A stretch of DNA of 52,061 bases from the NCBI GenBank assembly GCA_021782815.1, contig JAJXUO010000019.1, positions 1-52,061 on the forward strand. The letters are read 5' to 3'. The first letter of the stretch is position 1. Each line of letters starts with the position of its first letter. The translations under genes and the position numbers were made by a program. Below the pieces are notes generated by a model, which saw only the letters and a list, made by a program, of their open reading frames with translations, made no database searches and had not been told where the DNA came from. Positions 19,550 through 30,485 of the stretch are shown here, in pieces. The DNA comes from Pseudomonadota bacterium. GTDB taxonomy: Bacteria > Pseudomonadota > Alphaproteobacteria > Rhodospirillales > Magnetospirillaceae.

Positions 19550-20923
19550 TCAGAGATCCATCCCAAATTGGGCCAGTTCGGCCGAAAGACGTTGCTTTAA
19601 CCGCTCCAGCCCGGCGGCGGAAGCGGATTCGCAGCGCGCCACCAGGGCGGGCTGGGTATTGGAGGCGCGCAACAGCCACCAGCCGTCCGGGGTGGTCACG
19701 CGCACCCCGTCGATCTCCACCCGGGGCTCGCCGCGCGCCGCCAGGGCGGCCTTGAGGGCGGTCATCACCTCGGCCTTGCGCTCGTCCGGGCAGGCCAGCC
19801 GCAGTTCCGGCGTGGCGAACAGGCGCGGCAGGGCATCGAAGCGGCGGGCCAGTTCGCCCGACGGCCAGGACGCCACCAGGCCGAGCAGGCGCAGGGCGGC
19901 GTATAGGGCGTCGTCCACCCCGTCGAAGGGGGGGCCGTAGAAGATATGGCCGCTCATGTCGCCGGCCAGAAGCGCCCCGCTTTCGGCCATGCGGCTGCGG
20001 ATCAGGGAATGGCCGGTGCGGCACATCTCGGCCACGCCGCCCAGGCGGGCCACATGGTCGAAGAGGGTTTGGCTGGCCTTGACGTCGGCCAGCACCAGGG
20101 CGCCGGGATTTTCCGCCAGCACCTCCTCGGCCAGCAGCATCAGGAGCTGATCGCCGGCGAACAGCCGTCCGCCCGGCGCCACCACCCCCAAGCGGTCGCC
20201 GTCGCCGTCGAAGGCCAGACCGAGATCGGCCCCCGTTTCCGCCACCGCCGCCACCAATTGCCCCAGGGTTTCGGGATCGGCGGGATCGGGATGATGGGCG
20301 GGAAAGCGGCCGTCCACGGCGCCGTTCAGCACCCGATGGCGGCCGGGCAAACGGGCGGCCAAGGCCTCCACCAGCGGGCCGGTGGCGCCGTTGCCGCAAT
20401 CCCACACCACCGAAAGCGGACGGCCGGGACGGAAGCCTTGCAGCAGGCGGGCCAGATAGGCCTCGCCCACCTCCGCCTCCACCGCCTTGCCGCCCAGGGC
20501 GGGCGCCATCTCCTCGGCCTCGGCCACCCGGCCCAGGCGGCGGATCTGCTCGCCGAAGAAGGGCTTGCCGCCGAACACCAGCTTGAAACCGTTGTGATCG
20601 GGCGGATTGTGCGAGCCGGTCACCATCACGCCGCCATCGGCGCCCAGATGGCGGGTGGCGAAATAGAGCATGGGCGACGGGCCGCAGCCGATGCGCCGCA
20701 CCTCGAGGCCCACCGAGGCCAGGCCGCGCACCAGGGCCGCCTCCAGCGCCGGCGAACTCAAGCGTCCGTCGCGGCCGACGCAGACCACGCGGCCGCCGGC
20801 CCGGGTCACCAGGGTGCCGAAGGTCTGGCCCACCGCCTCGGCGTCGGCATCCGAGAGGGTGGTTCCCACCACGCCGCGGATATCGTATTCCCGCAGGATG
20901 GAAGGATGGAAACGATGCGGCAT
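19550..20923 (-). CDS. Phosphomannomutase/phosphoglucomutase
   Basis: A 457-residue alpha-D-phosphohexomutase (AlgC/ManB type). Four expected motifs are visible: the REYDIRGVVG start, the phosphoserine loop VMVTGSHNPPDHNG, the metal loop FDGDGDRLGV, and the C-terminal phosphate-binding RASNTQPALVARCES. It interconverts mannose-6-P and mannose-1-P (and glucose forms), supplying GDP-mannose for polysaccharide or LPS. It is divergent from nadK and heads the run pgm-maf-RNase-yacG. Confidence 0.93.
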   Translation of the reverse strand: MPHRFHPSILREYDIRGVVGTTLSDADAEAVGQTFGTLVTRAGGRVVCVGRDGRLSSPALEAALVRGLASVGLEVRRIGCGPSPMLYFATRHLGADGGVMVTGSHNPPDHNGFKLVFGGKPFFGEQIRRLGRVAEAEEMAPALGGKAVEAEVGEAYLARLLQGFRPGRPLSVVWDCGNGATGPLVEALAARLPGRHRVLNGAVDGRFPAHHPDPADPETLGQLVAAVAETGADLGLAFDGDGDRLGVVAPGGRLFAGDQLLMLLAEEVLAENPGALVLADVKASQTLFDHVARLGGVAEMCRTGHSLIRSRMAESGALLAGDMSGHIFYGPPFDGVDDALYAALRLLGLVASWPSGELARRFDALPRLFATPELRLACPDERKAEVMTALKAALAARGEPRVEIDGVRVTTPDGWWLLRASNTQPALVARCESASAAGLERLKQRLSAELAQFGMDL

Positions 20924-21042
20924 TCTGGCTCCGGCCTGAGACGTAAGGGTGGGGCGGGGCGTTCCCCTGCCCGGAAAATTGCTTTACGATATAGCCGTCC
21001 CTGCTTCCGCTGAGAAGCTTTTCACGCAAAGCCTCCTCCATC

Positions 21043-21810
21043 ATGCCTTTTCAGAACGTCACCTTCGTTGCCGCCGAGAACGAAACCGCGCAACGGGCGC
21101 TGAAGCATTTGACCCACCGTTACGGCTCGGCGCCGCCCGACCGGGCCGACGTCATCGTCGCCCTGGGCGGCGACGGCTTCATGCTGGAAAACCTGCACCG
21201 CCAAATGGAGCGGCGCCTGCCCATCTACGGCATGAACCGGGGCACGGTGGGCTTTCTGATGAACAAATACGCCGAGGACGATCTCCTGGAGCGGCTGAAC
21301 CGCGCCGAGACCGTGCATCTGCACCCCCTGGCCATGACGGCGCGCACCGCCGACGGCACCATTCACGAGGCCATGGCCATCAACGAGGTCTCGCTGCTGC
21401 GCGAAACCCGCCAGGCCGCCAAGCTGCGCGTGCGCATCGACGGCCGCGTCCGCCTGGAGGAGCTGATCTGCGACGGCTGTCTGGTGGCCACGCCGGCCGG
21501 CAGCACCGCCTATAATCTGTCGGCGCACGGCCCCATCGTGCCCATGGGGGCGGGGGTGCTGGCCCTGACCCCCATCTCGGCCTTCCGGCCCCGGCGCTGG
21601 CGCGGCGCCCTGCTGTCGCACCGCGCCACCGTCAGCTTCGAGGTGCTGGAGGATCAAAAGCGGCCGGTGCTGGCGGTGGCCGATTTCACCGAGGTGCGCG
21701 ACGTCATCCGCGTCGAGGTGCGGGAAGACCGTTCCATCGCCCTCGACCTCCTGTGCGACCCCGAGCACAATCTGGAGGAACGCATTCTCGACGAGCAGTT
21801 CCTGCCCTGA
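21043..21810 (+). CDS. nadK: NAD kinase
   Basis: A 255-residue NAD kinase that phosphorylates NAD to NADP. Motifs are [11 protein letters not shown] (GGDG), [23 protein letters not shown] (NE/D motif) and [18 protein letters not shown]. The length fits the short alphaproteobacterial form. It is a single gene, divergent from phosphomannomutase, and ends at a GC-rich hairpin. Confidence 0.95.
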   Translation: MPFQNVTFVAAENETAQRALKHLTHRYGSAPPDRADVIVALGGDGFMLENLHRQMERRLPIYGMNRGTVGFLMNKYAEDDLLERLNRAETVHLHPLAMTARTADGTIHEAMAINEVSLLRETRQAAKLRVRIDGRVRLEELICDGCLVATPAGSTAYNLSAHGPIVPMGAGVLALTPISAFRPRRWRGALLSHRATVSFEVLEDQKRPVLAVADFTEVRDVIRVEVREDRSIALDLLCDPEHNLEERILDEQFLP

Positions 21811-21816
21811 AAAAAA

Positions 21817-21860
21817 CGGCCCGCCTCGGCCGAGGGGCCGAAGCGGGCCGGATTCTTATA
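21817..21860 (+). terminator. Terminator-like hairpin after nadK
   Basis: Arms CGGCCCGC (21817-21824) and GCGGGCCG (21843-21850) enclose a loop with an inner CTCGG/CCGAG stem. A weak T-containing tail (GATTCTTATA) follows. Confidence 0.6.
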
Positions 21861-22037
21861 CCGAATTGCGGTGATCGGAACCGATCACCGCCCCCTCATG
21901 CGCCGGGCGGGTTTCTCCGAAACCCTTGGCGTCGTGCCTGATGGCGCGCTTTGCCTCACTGCGCCATCAGGCGCGCGTCGCCTTGCTCCTAACCGGCGCC
22001 GCGATGAGTCAAACTCATCGCGACTTGGTATTAAATC
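21857..22037. repeat. Structured intergenic repeat, copy A (between nadK and mlaC)
   Basis: Four successive stem-loops: GGTGATCGG/CCGATCACC (21870-21889), GGGTTTC/GAAACCC (21909-21925), CCTGATGGCGC/GCGCCATCAGG (about 21938-21971) and CGATGAGT/ACTCATCG (about 22002-22020). The part CTCA-n-GCGCCGGGC, then a 7-bp stem, then TTGGC (21895-21930) recurs as copies B and C in this window with a different stem sequence. The block is flanked by imperfect inverted ends (ATACC near 21858, GGTAT near 22030). Confidence 0.75.
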
Positions 22038-22044
22038 CCGTCCG

Positions 22045-22686
22045 TCAGTTCTGACCGGCGGTGCCGTAGCTGGCGATCTTGGTGCGCAAGGCGTCGAACA
22101 GCGGCGGCAGCTGGCCTCCGTTGGCGCGGATGATGGTGCTGAAATCGGCATGCATGGTATGCACGATGCTGACGCCGCTGATGGCGACATCGGCGATCAC
22201 CAGATGGCCGTCGGCGGCATGGCCGATGATCCAGTCCACCGGGGTCACATCATTGCTGTTGTGCATCAGCGAATGCAGCAGCAGGCGGCCCGAGGGCGTG
22301 GTTTCGCTGGTGGTGAACTCCACCCGCTGATCGGTGGGCAGATCGGAGAGCTGGCGGCTCCACGACCCCACGGCGTAATCCACCACCAGGGGCTTGAATT
22401 CGGCCTGCTGGGCCGGGGAGGCCTTGTCCCAGTAGCGGCCCAGGATGTCCTTGGCGGCCAGATCCACATCGGCGTACTGCCCGATCATGCGGCGCAGCTG
22501 GCGGCCGCGCTCGGCCATGGGCAGAGACTTGCCGCCGAAGGTGGCGATGGCGTCGCTCATCAGATGGTTGACCAGGGTCTGGGCGTCGGCCACCTCGTCG
22601 GCGCGGGCGGCCGGGGCGGCGAACAGGGTGACGGCCAGCAGGGCCGCCACCAGCAGGGCGGACAGGGTACGGAAAAAGCTCATCAT
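22045..22686 (-). CDS. MlaC/Ttg2D-family periplasmic phospholipid-binding protein
   Basis: A 213-residue exported protein. The signal peptide is about 28 residues (MMSFFRTLSALLVAALLAVTLFAAPAARA, cut near ARA). The mature part has the MlaC pattern: GRQLRRMIGQYADVDLAAKDILGRYW, then FKPLVVDYAVGSWSRQL and VDWIIGHAADGHLVIADVAISGVSI. MlaC carries phospholipid between outer- and inner-membrane Mla complexes. No mlaDEF is adjacent. Two Met codons overlap at the start (22686 and 22683). Confidence 0.87.
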   Translation of the reverse strand: MMSFFRTLSALLVAALLAVTLFAAPAARADEVADAQTLVNHLMSDAIATFGGKSLPMAERGRQLRRMIGQYADVDLAAKDILGRYWDKASPAQQAEFKPLVVDYAVGSWSRQLSDLPTDQRVEFTTSETTPSGRLLLHSLMHNSNDVTPVDWIIGHAADGHLVIADVAISGVSIVHTMHADFSTIIRANGGQLPPLFDALRTKIASYGTAGQN

Positions 22687-22732
22687 GTCGATCTCTCGGA
22701 TGGATTAGGCCGGGATGGGGGGCGGCCCGTCT

Positions 22733-24098
<1,366 letters not shown>

Positions 24099-24124
<26 letters not shown>

Positions 24125-25868
24125 TGTCGCCCTTTCGCATGAAGACCGGCAAAATCAGCGTGAAAACACTGCCCTGGCCGGGAACGCTGCGGCAATCCAC
24201 CCGGCCCTGATGGCTTTCCATCACCGAAAACACCTTGGCCAGGCCCAAGCCGGTGCCGCGCGGTTTGGTGGTGAAAAAGGGGTTGAAGATCTTTTCCTGC
24301 AATTCCGGCGGAATGCCAAGGCCGGTATCGTTGAAGGCCAGCAGCAGACGCCCCTGCTCCTGACGCAGGCTGATCAGCAGGCGACCGCCATCCTTCATGG
24401 CGTCGATGGCGTTCAGCACCAGATTGAGGCAGGCCTGGAACAGATGGTCCTCGTCACCCAGGATCTCGGCGCCGCGGCTGTCGTCCTCCACCACCAGGGC
24501 CACGCCGTGACGGGTCAGCTCCGGTTCGCAGAAGGTGGCCACCCGCTCCACCACCGTGGTCAGGCGCATGGCCCGCAGCTGCGGCGGGCGCGGCTTGGCG
24601 AACGACAGGAATTCCTCGATCAGGCTGTCGATGCGCCGCACCTCGTCGATGACGTAGCCCAACAGCTTGGCGTCGGTGGGGGCCACGCCGTCGCGCTTGC
24701 GCACCAGTTCCGCCGAGGTCTTGATGGTGCCTAAGGGATTGCGCACCTCGTGGGCGATGCCCACCGCCACCTCGCCCAGCCCCGACAGGCGGTCGCGGCG
24801 GCGCAGCTCGGCCTCCAGGGCCTGCAACTGTCCCAATTTCTCCGCCATGGTGTTGAAGGATTCGGCCAGTTCGGCCACCTCGTCCTTGCCCTGCACCTGC
24901 ACGCGCTGGCCGTAATCCCCCTCGCTGATGGAGCGCACCCCCTTGGACAACGAGCGCAGCGGCCGCGACAGCCGGCGGGTGACGAACAGTCCGGCCAGGG
25001 CCGTCAGCACGGCGCCGCTGAGGAACACCGAAAAAATGATATGCACCGGCAGATCGCCGATGGCCGGCACCTCGGTCACCCGCAAGCCCGCCGACACCAC
25101 CCCCACCACCTGGCCGCTGGCATTGCGCACCGGCAGATATTCCACCCGGAAGCGGCCATCCTCGGCCTGGGGATCATAGAAGCTGTCCACCCCGTGCAGC
25201 ATGGCCTCGGCGGCTTCGCCGGTCAGCTCGGTGCCGGGCTGCACGTCGGTGCGCGAGGCGTAGATCAGGCGGAAGCCGTTCTTCAGGCGGAAATAAAGCC
25301 TGAGATCGATGGAGGTGACCGAACGCAGATTCTCGATGAAATTCTCGTCCAGCCAGTTGCCCACCAGAATATCGTACTGATGGCCGCCGGCCTGATAGGT
25401 GTAAACGCCGCCGGTCATCACCGGGCTGCGGTTGGCCATGTGCAGGCTGTAAAGATTGCTGCCCTCCTGATTGGACAGAATCTCGAAATGACGCACCGGA
25501 TAATTGGAATAAAGCACGGTGTGATCGTTGTGATCATAGGTGACGATCACACCGTAGCCCATGGTTTCGGCCATGCGCAGAAAGGCGGGATTGGCCCGGA
25601 CCACCGGATCGGACGCGGTGTGGTTTTCGTAGAGGAAATGGGCCAGGGCCGCGCCTTCCAGGCGGTTTTCCTTGAAATTGCTCAAAAATAGCAACGAGGT
25701 CTCGTGCAGGAAGGATTCCACGTCGGTATCCATCACGCCCTGCACCAGCCGCACCGTCATATCGGCGGCCAGGGCGGTGGGCACCAGGCTGATCAGCAGC
25801 GAGGCGATGATCAGCTTGCCCTGCATGGTGCCGAGCCACGTCTTGAAACCTTGCAGCAGCCGCTTCAT
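24099..25868 (-). CDS. Membrane sensor histidine kinase, NtrB/AtoS-like
   Basis: A 589-residue kinase. TM1 is about 18-36. A large periplasmic sensing domain of single-Cache type (about 37-275) follows, then TM2 (about 282-303), HAMP (about 304-356, [21 protein letters not shown]), a HisKA box ([11 protein letters not shown], phospho-His) and an HATPase domain ([26 protein letters not shown]). It pairs with the adjacent sigma-54 response regulator. The ligand cannot be deduced. Confidence 0.92.
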
Positions 25869-25890
25869 GCCGCTCCCCGTCCGTTCCTGG

Positions 25891-26865
25891 TTACGGCGTT
25901 TCGCCGCCGCTCCGCCCCGCCCGTTCCAGATCCCCGGGCGCGCAATATTGGCGGAAATACTCCACCAGTTCCTTGACCACCTTGCCGCGCTCCTGGTCCA
26001 CCGTCAGCATGTGATAGCTGTCGTGGAACAGCACCTTCTTGCGCGGCCCGCCCAGATGCTCCTCGATGTAATCGGCGTTCCGCACACTGGCCACGTCGTC
26101 CTCGGCGGCGTGCAGAATAATGGCCGGCGTCCTGATGGCCGGCATTTCCGCCTTCACCACCTCGACGAAGGTGAGCAACTGGCGCAGCGACAGCCCGGTC
26201 ATGCCGAGATTTCCGGCCTCGGCCGAATTGCCGTCCAGCATGTTGGTCACGACGCGATGGCGCAGCCGCTCATCCTTGATGCCGTAGGGGAAATTTTCCA
26301 CGAAGCGGTATTTGCGCCCCAGCGGCGTATGCAAAAACAGCGGCAGCAGGAAGGACAGCCGGGGAATGGACCAGCCGTCATATTTCAAGGTGGTGGACAT
26401 CAGGCCGATGGCCTTGAGGCGTCCCGGCTTTTGCGCCGCCAGATGCATGGACATCAAAGAGCCCATGGACAGACCGGCCGCGAACACCACCTCGTGCCTG
26501 GCCGCCACCTCCTCGTAGGCGGCCTCGACGCTGGCGTACCAGTCGGGCCAGGAGGTTTTCACCAGATCGGCCTCGGTGCCGCAATGGCCGGCCAGCTGCA
26601 TGCCGTAGACCGTGAATCCGGCATTGGCCAGCCCCTTGCCGATAAAGCGCATTTCGGTGGGGGTGCCGGTCAGGCCGTGGATCAGCAGCACCGCCGCCTT
26701 GCCGCCGGGCATGTGGAAGCGGGCGTCGGCGATGCTCTGCGACAGGTCGGTGTCCCGCACCGAACCGGGGCCCGACCAGGGCATGGCGCCGAACGTGCTC
26801 AGCTTGAAGCGCTGCCACCAGGTTTTGCGTTCGAACAGGCTTTTCGGGCTGTGGGCGTTACTCAT
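25891..26865 (-). CDS. Alpha/beta hydrolase (serine esterase/lipase-like)
   Basis: A 324-residue alpha/beta-hydrolase. The oxyanion region is LLIHGLTGTPTEM and the nucleophile elbow is GLSMGS (Ser133). The acid is in HAAEDDVAS and the catalytic His in DSYHMLTVDQER. The pattern resembles Est30-type carboxylesterases and monoacylglycerol lipases. It is the last gene of a minus-strand set with a class III aminotransferase and a HAD phosphatase, which suggests a common, unidentified metabolic task. Confidence 0.85.
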   Translation of the reverse strand: MSNAHSPKSLFERKTWWQRFKLSTFGAMPWSGPGSVRDTDLSQSIADARFHMPGGKAAVLLIHGLTGTPTEMRFIGKGLANAGFTVYGMQLAGHCGTEADLVKTSWPDWYASVEAAYEEVAARHEVVFAAGLSMGSLMSMHLAAQKPGRLKAIGLMSTTLKYDGWSIPRLSFLLPLFLHTPLGRKYRFVENFPYGIKDERLRHRVVTNMLDGNSAEAGNLGMTGLSLRQLLTFVEVVKAEMPAIRTPAIILHAAEDDVASVRNADYIEEHLGGPRKKVLFHDSYHMLTVDQERGKVVKELVEYFRQYCAPGDLERAGRSGGETP

Positions 26866-26947
26866 AAAACGGCGGTCCTGAACTCTTGGTCAAAAGCGAT
26901 CGGCGGCGCGGAAAGGCCTGCCCCTTCCGCGCCGCCGAAACGCCCCG

Positions 26948-28327
26948 TCAGCGGGTGGCGCGGGTGAAGGCCTGATCCAGCAGGCGGATGGCCAGATCGA
27001 TCTCCTCGGTGGTGATGTGCAGGCTGGGCGCCAGGGTGATGACGTTCTTGTAGTAGCCGCCGATATCCAGCACCAGGCCCACCTTCTTGCCGTCCCCGGC
27101 ATCGAGATCGCCCGCCATGCAGATATCCACGATCTTGTCGGTCATGGCCTTGTCGGGGGTGAAGCGATCCTCGCCGGTGATCTCGATACGCAGGGCCATG
27201 CCCAGGCCGTCCACATCGCCGATGATCTTGTGCTTCTTGTAAAGCTCGCGGATCCCGGCCAGGAAGTAGGCGCCCTTTTCCTTGGTCATGGTCTCGTAGT
27301 CGGTCTCTTCCATCATCTTGATGGTTTCGAGCGCCGCCGCCGTGCCCAGGCTGTTGGAGGAGAAAGTGGAATGGGTGGAGCCCGGCGGGAAGATCTGCGG
27401 ATTGATCAGTTCCTCGCGCGCCCACAGCCCGGCGATGGGATTGAGGCCGTTGGTCACCGCCTTGCCGAAGACGATGATGTCGGGCTTGACGTTGAAGTTC
27501 TCCAGCGCCCAGAACTTGCCGGCGCGGTAGAAGCCCATCTGGATCTCATCGTCCACCAGCAGGATCTTGTGGGCGTCGAGCACCGTCTTCAGCTTTTCGA
27601 AATAGCCGGCCGGCGGCACCACATAACCGCCGGTGCCCTGGATGGCCTCCACGTAGAAGGCGGCATATTCGGCCGAACCGTGCTTGGGATCCCACACGCC
27701 GTAATATTCGGTCTCGAACATGCGGGCGAACTGATCGACGCAGTAAAGGCCGCAATCGTCCTTCTTCTTGCCGTAGGGGCAGCGATAGCAATAGGGGAAG
27801 GGCACGAACTGGGCGCGGTCGCCGAAATGGCCGTAACGGCGGCGATAGCGGTAAGAGGAGGTGATGGCCGAGGCGCCGATGGAACGGCCGTGATAGCCGC
27901 CCTCGAAGGCGAACATCAGGCTTTTGCCGCCGCAGGCGTTGCGCACCAGCTTCAGACTGTCGTCGATGGACTGCGAGCCGCCGACATTGAAATGCACCCG
28001 GCCCTTGCTGCCGTAGGTCTTTTGCACGCGCTGGGCGATCTTGGTGGCCAGCTCGATCTTTTCCTTGTGCAGATACTGGCAGGCCAGCTGCGGCAGGGTG
28101 TCGATCTGCTTCTTCAGGGCCTCGTTCAGGCGCGGATTGGCATAGCCGAAATTGACCGCCGAATACCACATCTGCAGATCGAGGAACGGCGTCCCGGCGC
28201 CGTCGTAAAGATAGGACCCTTCGCAGCGGCTGAAGATCTTGGGCGGATCGATATAGTGGACGGTATCGCCAAAGGAACAATACTCCGCTTCGTCGCGCAA
28301 CAGCTCGGCTTCGGTCTTTTCGGTCAT
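26948..28327 (-). CDS. Class III PLP-dependent aminotransferase with a four-Cys insert
   Basis: A 459-residue fold-type I aminotransferase. Start 28327 (MTEKTEAEL) is chosen; the open frame upstream is not protein-like. PLP-site features are LLVDDEIQMGFYRAGKF and IVFGKAVTNGLNP with the Schiff-base Lys. Residues around 190-215 contain C-Y-R-C-P and CGLYC, a C-x2-C-x10-C-x3-C arrangement. That suggests a bound metal or structural site, and is known from some members of this class. The substrate is unknown; homologues act on omega-amino acids or phosphorylated amines. It is flanked by the hydrolase and HAD genes. Confidence 0.87.
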   Translation of the reverse strand: MTEKTEAELLRDEAEYCSFGDTVHYIDPPKIFSRCEGSYLYDGAGTPFLDLQMWYSAVNFGYANPRLNEALKKQIDTLPQLACQYLHKEKIELATKIAQRVQKTYGSKGRVHFNVGGSQSIDDSLKLVRNACGGKSLMFAFEGGYHGRSIGASAITSSYRYRRRYGHFGDRAQFVPFPYCYRCPYGKKKDDCGLYCVDQFARMFETEYYGVWDPKHGSAEYAAFYVEAIQGTGGYVVPPAGYFEKLKTVLDAHKILLVDDEIQMGFYRAGKFWALENFNVKPDIIVFGKAVTNGLNPIAGLWAREELINPQIFPPGSTHSTFSSNSLGTAAALETIKMMEETDYETMTKEKGAYFLAGIRELYKKHKIIGDVDGLGMALRIEITGEDRFTPDKAMTDKIVDICMAGDLDAGDGKKVGLVLDIGGYYKNVITLAPSLHITTEEIDLAIRLLDQAFTRATR

Positions 28328-28434
28328 CTTTCGGAATACTCCAGTATAAAACGGCGGCGGTGACAGCGGCCGCCGTGAAACCATGGGGAAGCCGCCGGAA
28401 CAGCCCCGGCGGCGTCACATCGGAAAAGGGCGGC

Positions 28435-29121
28435 CTATTGGGCGGGCGCGGCGCGGGTGGCGGCGGGAACGTCCTCGTCCAGCAGGGCGGCCAGCTGCCG
28501 GGTGGCATTGGCGAAATCGCGATAGGCCACCACCGGCAGCCCCTCCTCGCGGCAATAGCTCAGCAGCTTGTCTTTGGCGAACACCAGATCCACGCTGCCC
28601 GCCGCGCACATGTCGGAGGTGCCGTCGCCCACCAGCAGGCTCATGGCGCCGCCGGCGGTCAGGCCCTCGCCCACCTTGCATTTGCAGGTGCCGCTGCCCT
28701 TGGCGCAGCCGGCATTGGCATAGGGGAAGGACAGGCGGTAGCGGTCCTCGGCCACCTGCTCCAGGTGATTGGCGACGATGGGCAGATCGCCCAGGCCATG
28801 ACGGGTCAGAATGCGGCGGATGGCGTAATCCAGGCCATCGCTCACCACGGTCAGCGGCAGGCCCTCGCGGCGGCACAGGGCGACAAAGGCGGGAAAACCC
28901 GGATCGATCTCGATCTCGTCCAAAGCGGCATCCAGCATGGCCTTGTCGGCGCGCAGCAGCTCCACCTGCCGGGCCATGCAATCCCGCGATCCGATCAGCC
29001 CCGCCTTCCACGACGTCTCGATCTCTTCCCAGCCGTCCAGGGCGAAGCGCTCCAGCAGGGTATCGGTCACATCCTTGGTGGCAATGGTGCCGTCGAAATC
29101 ACACAGAATTTGCCAACTCAT
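28435..29121 (-). CDS. HAD-IB (MtnX/PSP-like) phosphatase
   Basis: A 228-residue HAD phosphatase. Motif I is DFDGT (D8 nucleophile, D10 acid/base), motif II is VVSDG, motif III Lys lies in CKVGEG, and motif IV is LLVGDGTSD. A Cys-rich loop (AGCAKGSGTCKCK) precedes motif III and could bind metal. It is similar in layout to MtnX-like phosphatases and phosphoserine phosphatases. It starts the putative operon HAD - aminotransferase - hydrolase. A dephosphorylation followed by transamination is plausible; the pathway is not known. Confidence 0.85.
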   Translation of the reverse strand: MSWQILCDFDGTIATKDVTDTLLERFALDGWEEIETSWKAGLIGSRDCMARQVELLRADKAMLDAALDEIEIDPGFPAFVALCRREGLPLTVVSDGLDYAIRRILTRHGLGDLPIVANHLEQVAEDRYRLSFPYANAGCAKGSGTCKCKVGEGLTAGGAMSLLVGDGTSDMCAAGSVDLVFAKDKLLSYCREEGLPVVAYRDFANATRQLAALLDEDVPAATRAAPAQ

Positions 29122-29415
29122 TCCAACATACCTCTCGCGCGAACACGTCCTCACTGTAAAGCAAATTTCATGCCAATGGCGAAAACCCAGGTTTTCCCAG
29201 TCTTCCTCAGGGATGGGGCCGCACCCACCCCATCGAACAAGCTCCATTTTTTGGAGCTTGCCACGGCGTGCGAGGCGGGCCAAGGGCGCGCGGCCCGCCG
29301 CGCGCACCGTCGTTTGTTTCCCGCCCGCGGCGGCTTTACACGCTGGTGGCAGAGGGCGCAATCCGCTAAGGTTGCCCCGTTCGAGATTCGGGATTCGGGA
29401 TAAAGAGACGATATT
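29122..29415. other. Divergent intergenic region before the HAD operon
   Basis: About 294 bp with no credible gene. It holds a perfect palindromic hairpin (AAGCTCCA and TGGAGCTT around a T-rich centre, about 29243-29263), which could be an operator or terminator. The promoters of the HAD operon and of the plus-strand membrane gene must lie here; no clear consensus was recognised. Confidence 0.4.
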
Positions 29416-30141
29416 ATGCAACGCCGTAGAAGCCGACGAAACGAAGAACGCCGCAGGCGCTTGTTCGGCATCTTTTTGAAGCTGCTGGTGGCCGGCGGGG
29501 TCTTCGGCATGCTGATTTTCTATGCCTACGAGGTGGGCTACCGCGTCGCCAAGGGCGAAGTCGCCACCCTGAAGGCGCAATTGGACAGCGCCACCAGCGA
29601 TGTGGCCAAGGCCAAGGAGCAGGCCGAGGGCGACCGCGCCGCTCTGAACGAGCAGCGCAAACAGAGCGAGCAGCTCAAAAACCTTTACGAACAGACCAAG
29701 CCCAGCGACGAGATGAAGGACATCATCGCCGCCGCCCAGGCCCGCATCGCCGAGGGCTTCGATCCCAAGCGCGTCTCTTACCTGCTGCGCACGGCGCCGC
29801 TGCCGCGCCAGTGCCAGGCCCTGCCGGTGCGCCGCTTCCTGGTGCGCACGCCGAAGGCCCGCGCCCTGGCCAGCTCCACCGTGGTGCGCCTGGAAGACGG
29901 CATCGACGTTTCGGCCGACGGCATCGGCGCCGACAACGGCCGCGAATCCTGGTTCGATCCCGATCTGCCGGTGCGCCTGCATCTGGCCCAGGCCGGGCAG
30001 CGCCTGCCCGATCTCGGCGGCAAGCTGCCCCTGGAACGCTCGGTGCCCCTGCACGGCAACGCCGAGCTGCACCTGACCATCACCGCCTCGGTCAACCGCG
30101 GCTTCGCCGATGTGGCCGCCGAGCGGTGCGAGTTGAAATAA
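29416..30141 (+). CDS. Membrane-anchored coiled-coil protein, unknown function
   Basis: A 241-residue protein: a very basic N-terminus (MQRRRSRRNEERRRR), one TM helix (about 17-40), a coiled coil (about 48-95, rich in K/E/Q/A), then a beta-rich domain (about 115-241) with LRTAPLPRQCQALPVRRF and VRLEDGIDVSADGIG. The orientation is N-in by the positive-inside rule, placing the C-terminal domain in the periplasm. No family is recognised. Its last codons and stop (CELK*) form the first unit of a 24-bp tandem repeat. Confidence 0.75.
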   Translation: MQRRRSRRNEERRRRLFGIFLKLLVAGGVFGMLIFYAYEVGYRVAKGEVATLKAQLDSATSDVAKAKEQAEGDRAALNEQRKQSEQLKNLYEQTKPSDEMKDIIAAAQARIAEGFDPKRVSYLLRTAPLPRQCQALPVRRFLVRTPKARALASSTVVRLEDGIDVSADGIGADNGRESWFDPDLPVRLHLAQAGQRLPDLGGKLPLERSVPLHGNAELHLTITASVNRGFADVAAERCELK

Positions 30142-30220
30142 GACCAGCGCTGCGAGTTGAAATAAGACCGGCGGTGCGCGTTGAAATAAGACCGGCGGTG
30201 CGCGTTGAAATAAGACCGGC
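30126..30220. repeat. 24-bp tandem repeat, four copies, at the gene 3' end
   Basis: The core GTTGAAATAAGACC recurs exactly every 24 bp (30132, 30156, 30180, 30204), separated by GGCGGTGCGC or a close variant. Each unit contains the in-frame TAA of the upstream gene, so the stop codon is present four times. The array probably arose by slippage duplication. Confidence 0.93.
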
Positions 30221-30227
30221 CGATCAC

Positions 30228-30271
30228 GGAAAAGCCGCCGCCCCGCATCGCGGGACGGCGGCTTTCTTTTT
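30228..30271 (+). terminator. Terminator, possibly bidirectional
   Basis: AAAGCCGCCG (30231-30240) pairs with CGGCGGCTTT (30256-30265), followed by CTTTT. The A-rich left flank gives T residues on the minus strand too, serving the convergent ybdD gene. Confidence 0.85.
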
Positions 30272-30281
30272 ACCAGCTCTC

Positions 30282-30485
30282 TCAGCAGCAGCGCATCATG
30301 CCGTTGCGCCCCAGCCCGTAGCGATTGGCCTGACGCTCGCGGAAAAACTCCTCGTAGCTCATGACCGGCTGATCGGGATGGGTGGCCCGGCAATGGTTGA
30401 CATAGGTGTCGTAGTCGGGAATTCCGACCATCAGACGCCCGGTCTGCCGCACCGCCCTGGCGAAAGCCTTAAAGTCCTCAAGCAT
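30282..30485 (-). CDS. YbdD/YjiX family small protein
   Basis: A 67-residue protein with the YbdD/YjiX pattern: [37 protein letters not shown], ending in a Cys pair. These small proteins are encoded after CstA-type pyruvate transporters and are needed for their activity in some bacteria. The start overlaps the cstA stop by 8 bp. Confidence 0.9.
   Translation of the reverse strand: MLEDFKAFARAVRQTGRLMVGIPDYDTYVNHCRATHPDQPVMSYEEFFRERQANRYGLGRNGMMRCC

Noticed and set aside
30126-30220. CRISPR array
   Set aside because: Units are contiguous 24-bp repeats with near-identical spacing sequence, without unique spacers, and no cas genes are present.
28435-30393. Long minus-strand frame extending upstream of the HAD phosphatase
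   Set aside because: Only the last 228 residues look like a protein; the rest is antisense to the coiled-coil gene and the tandem repeat.
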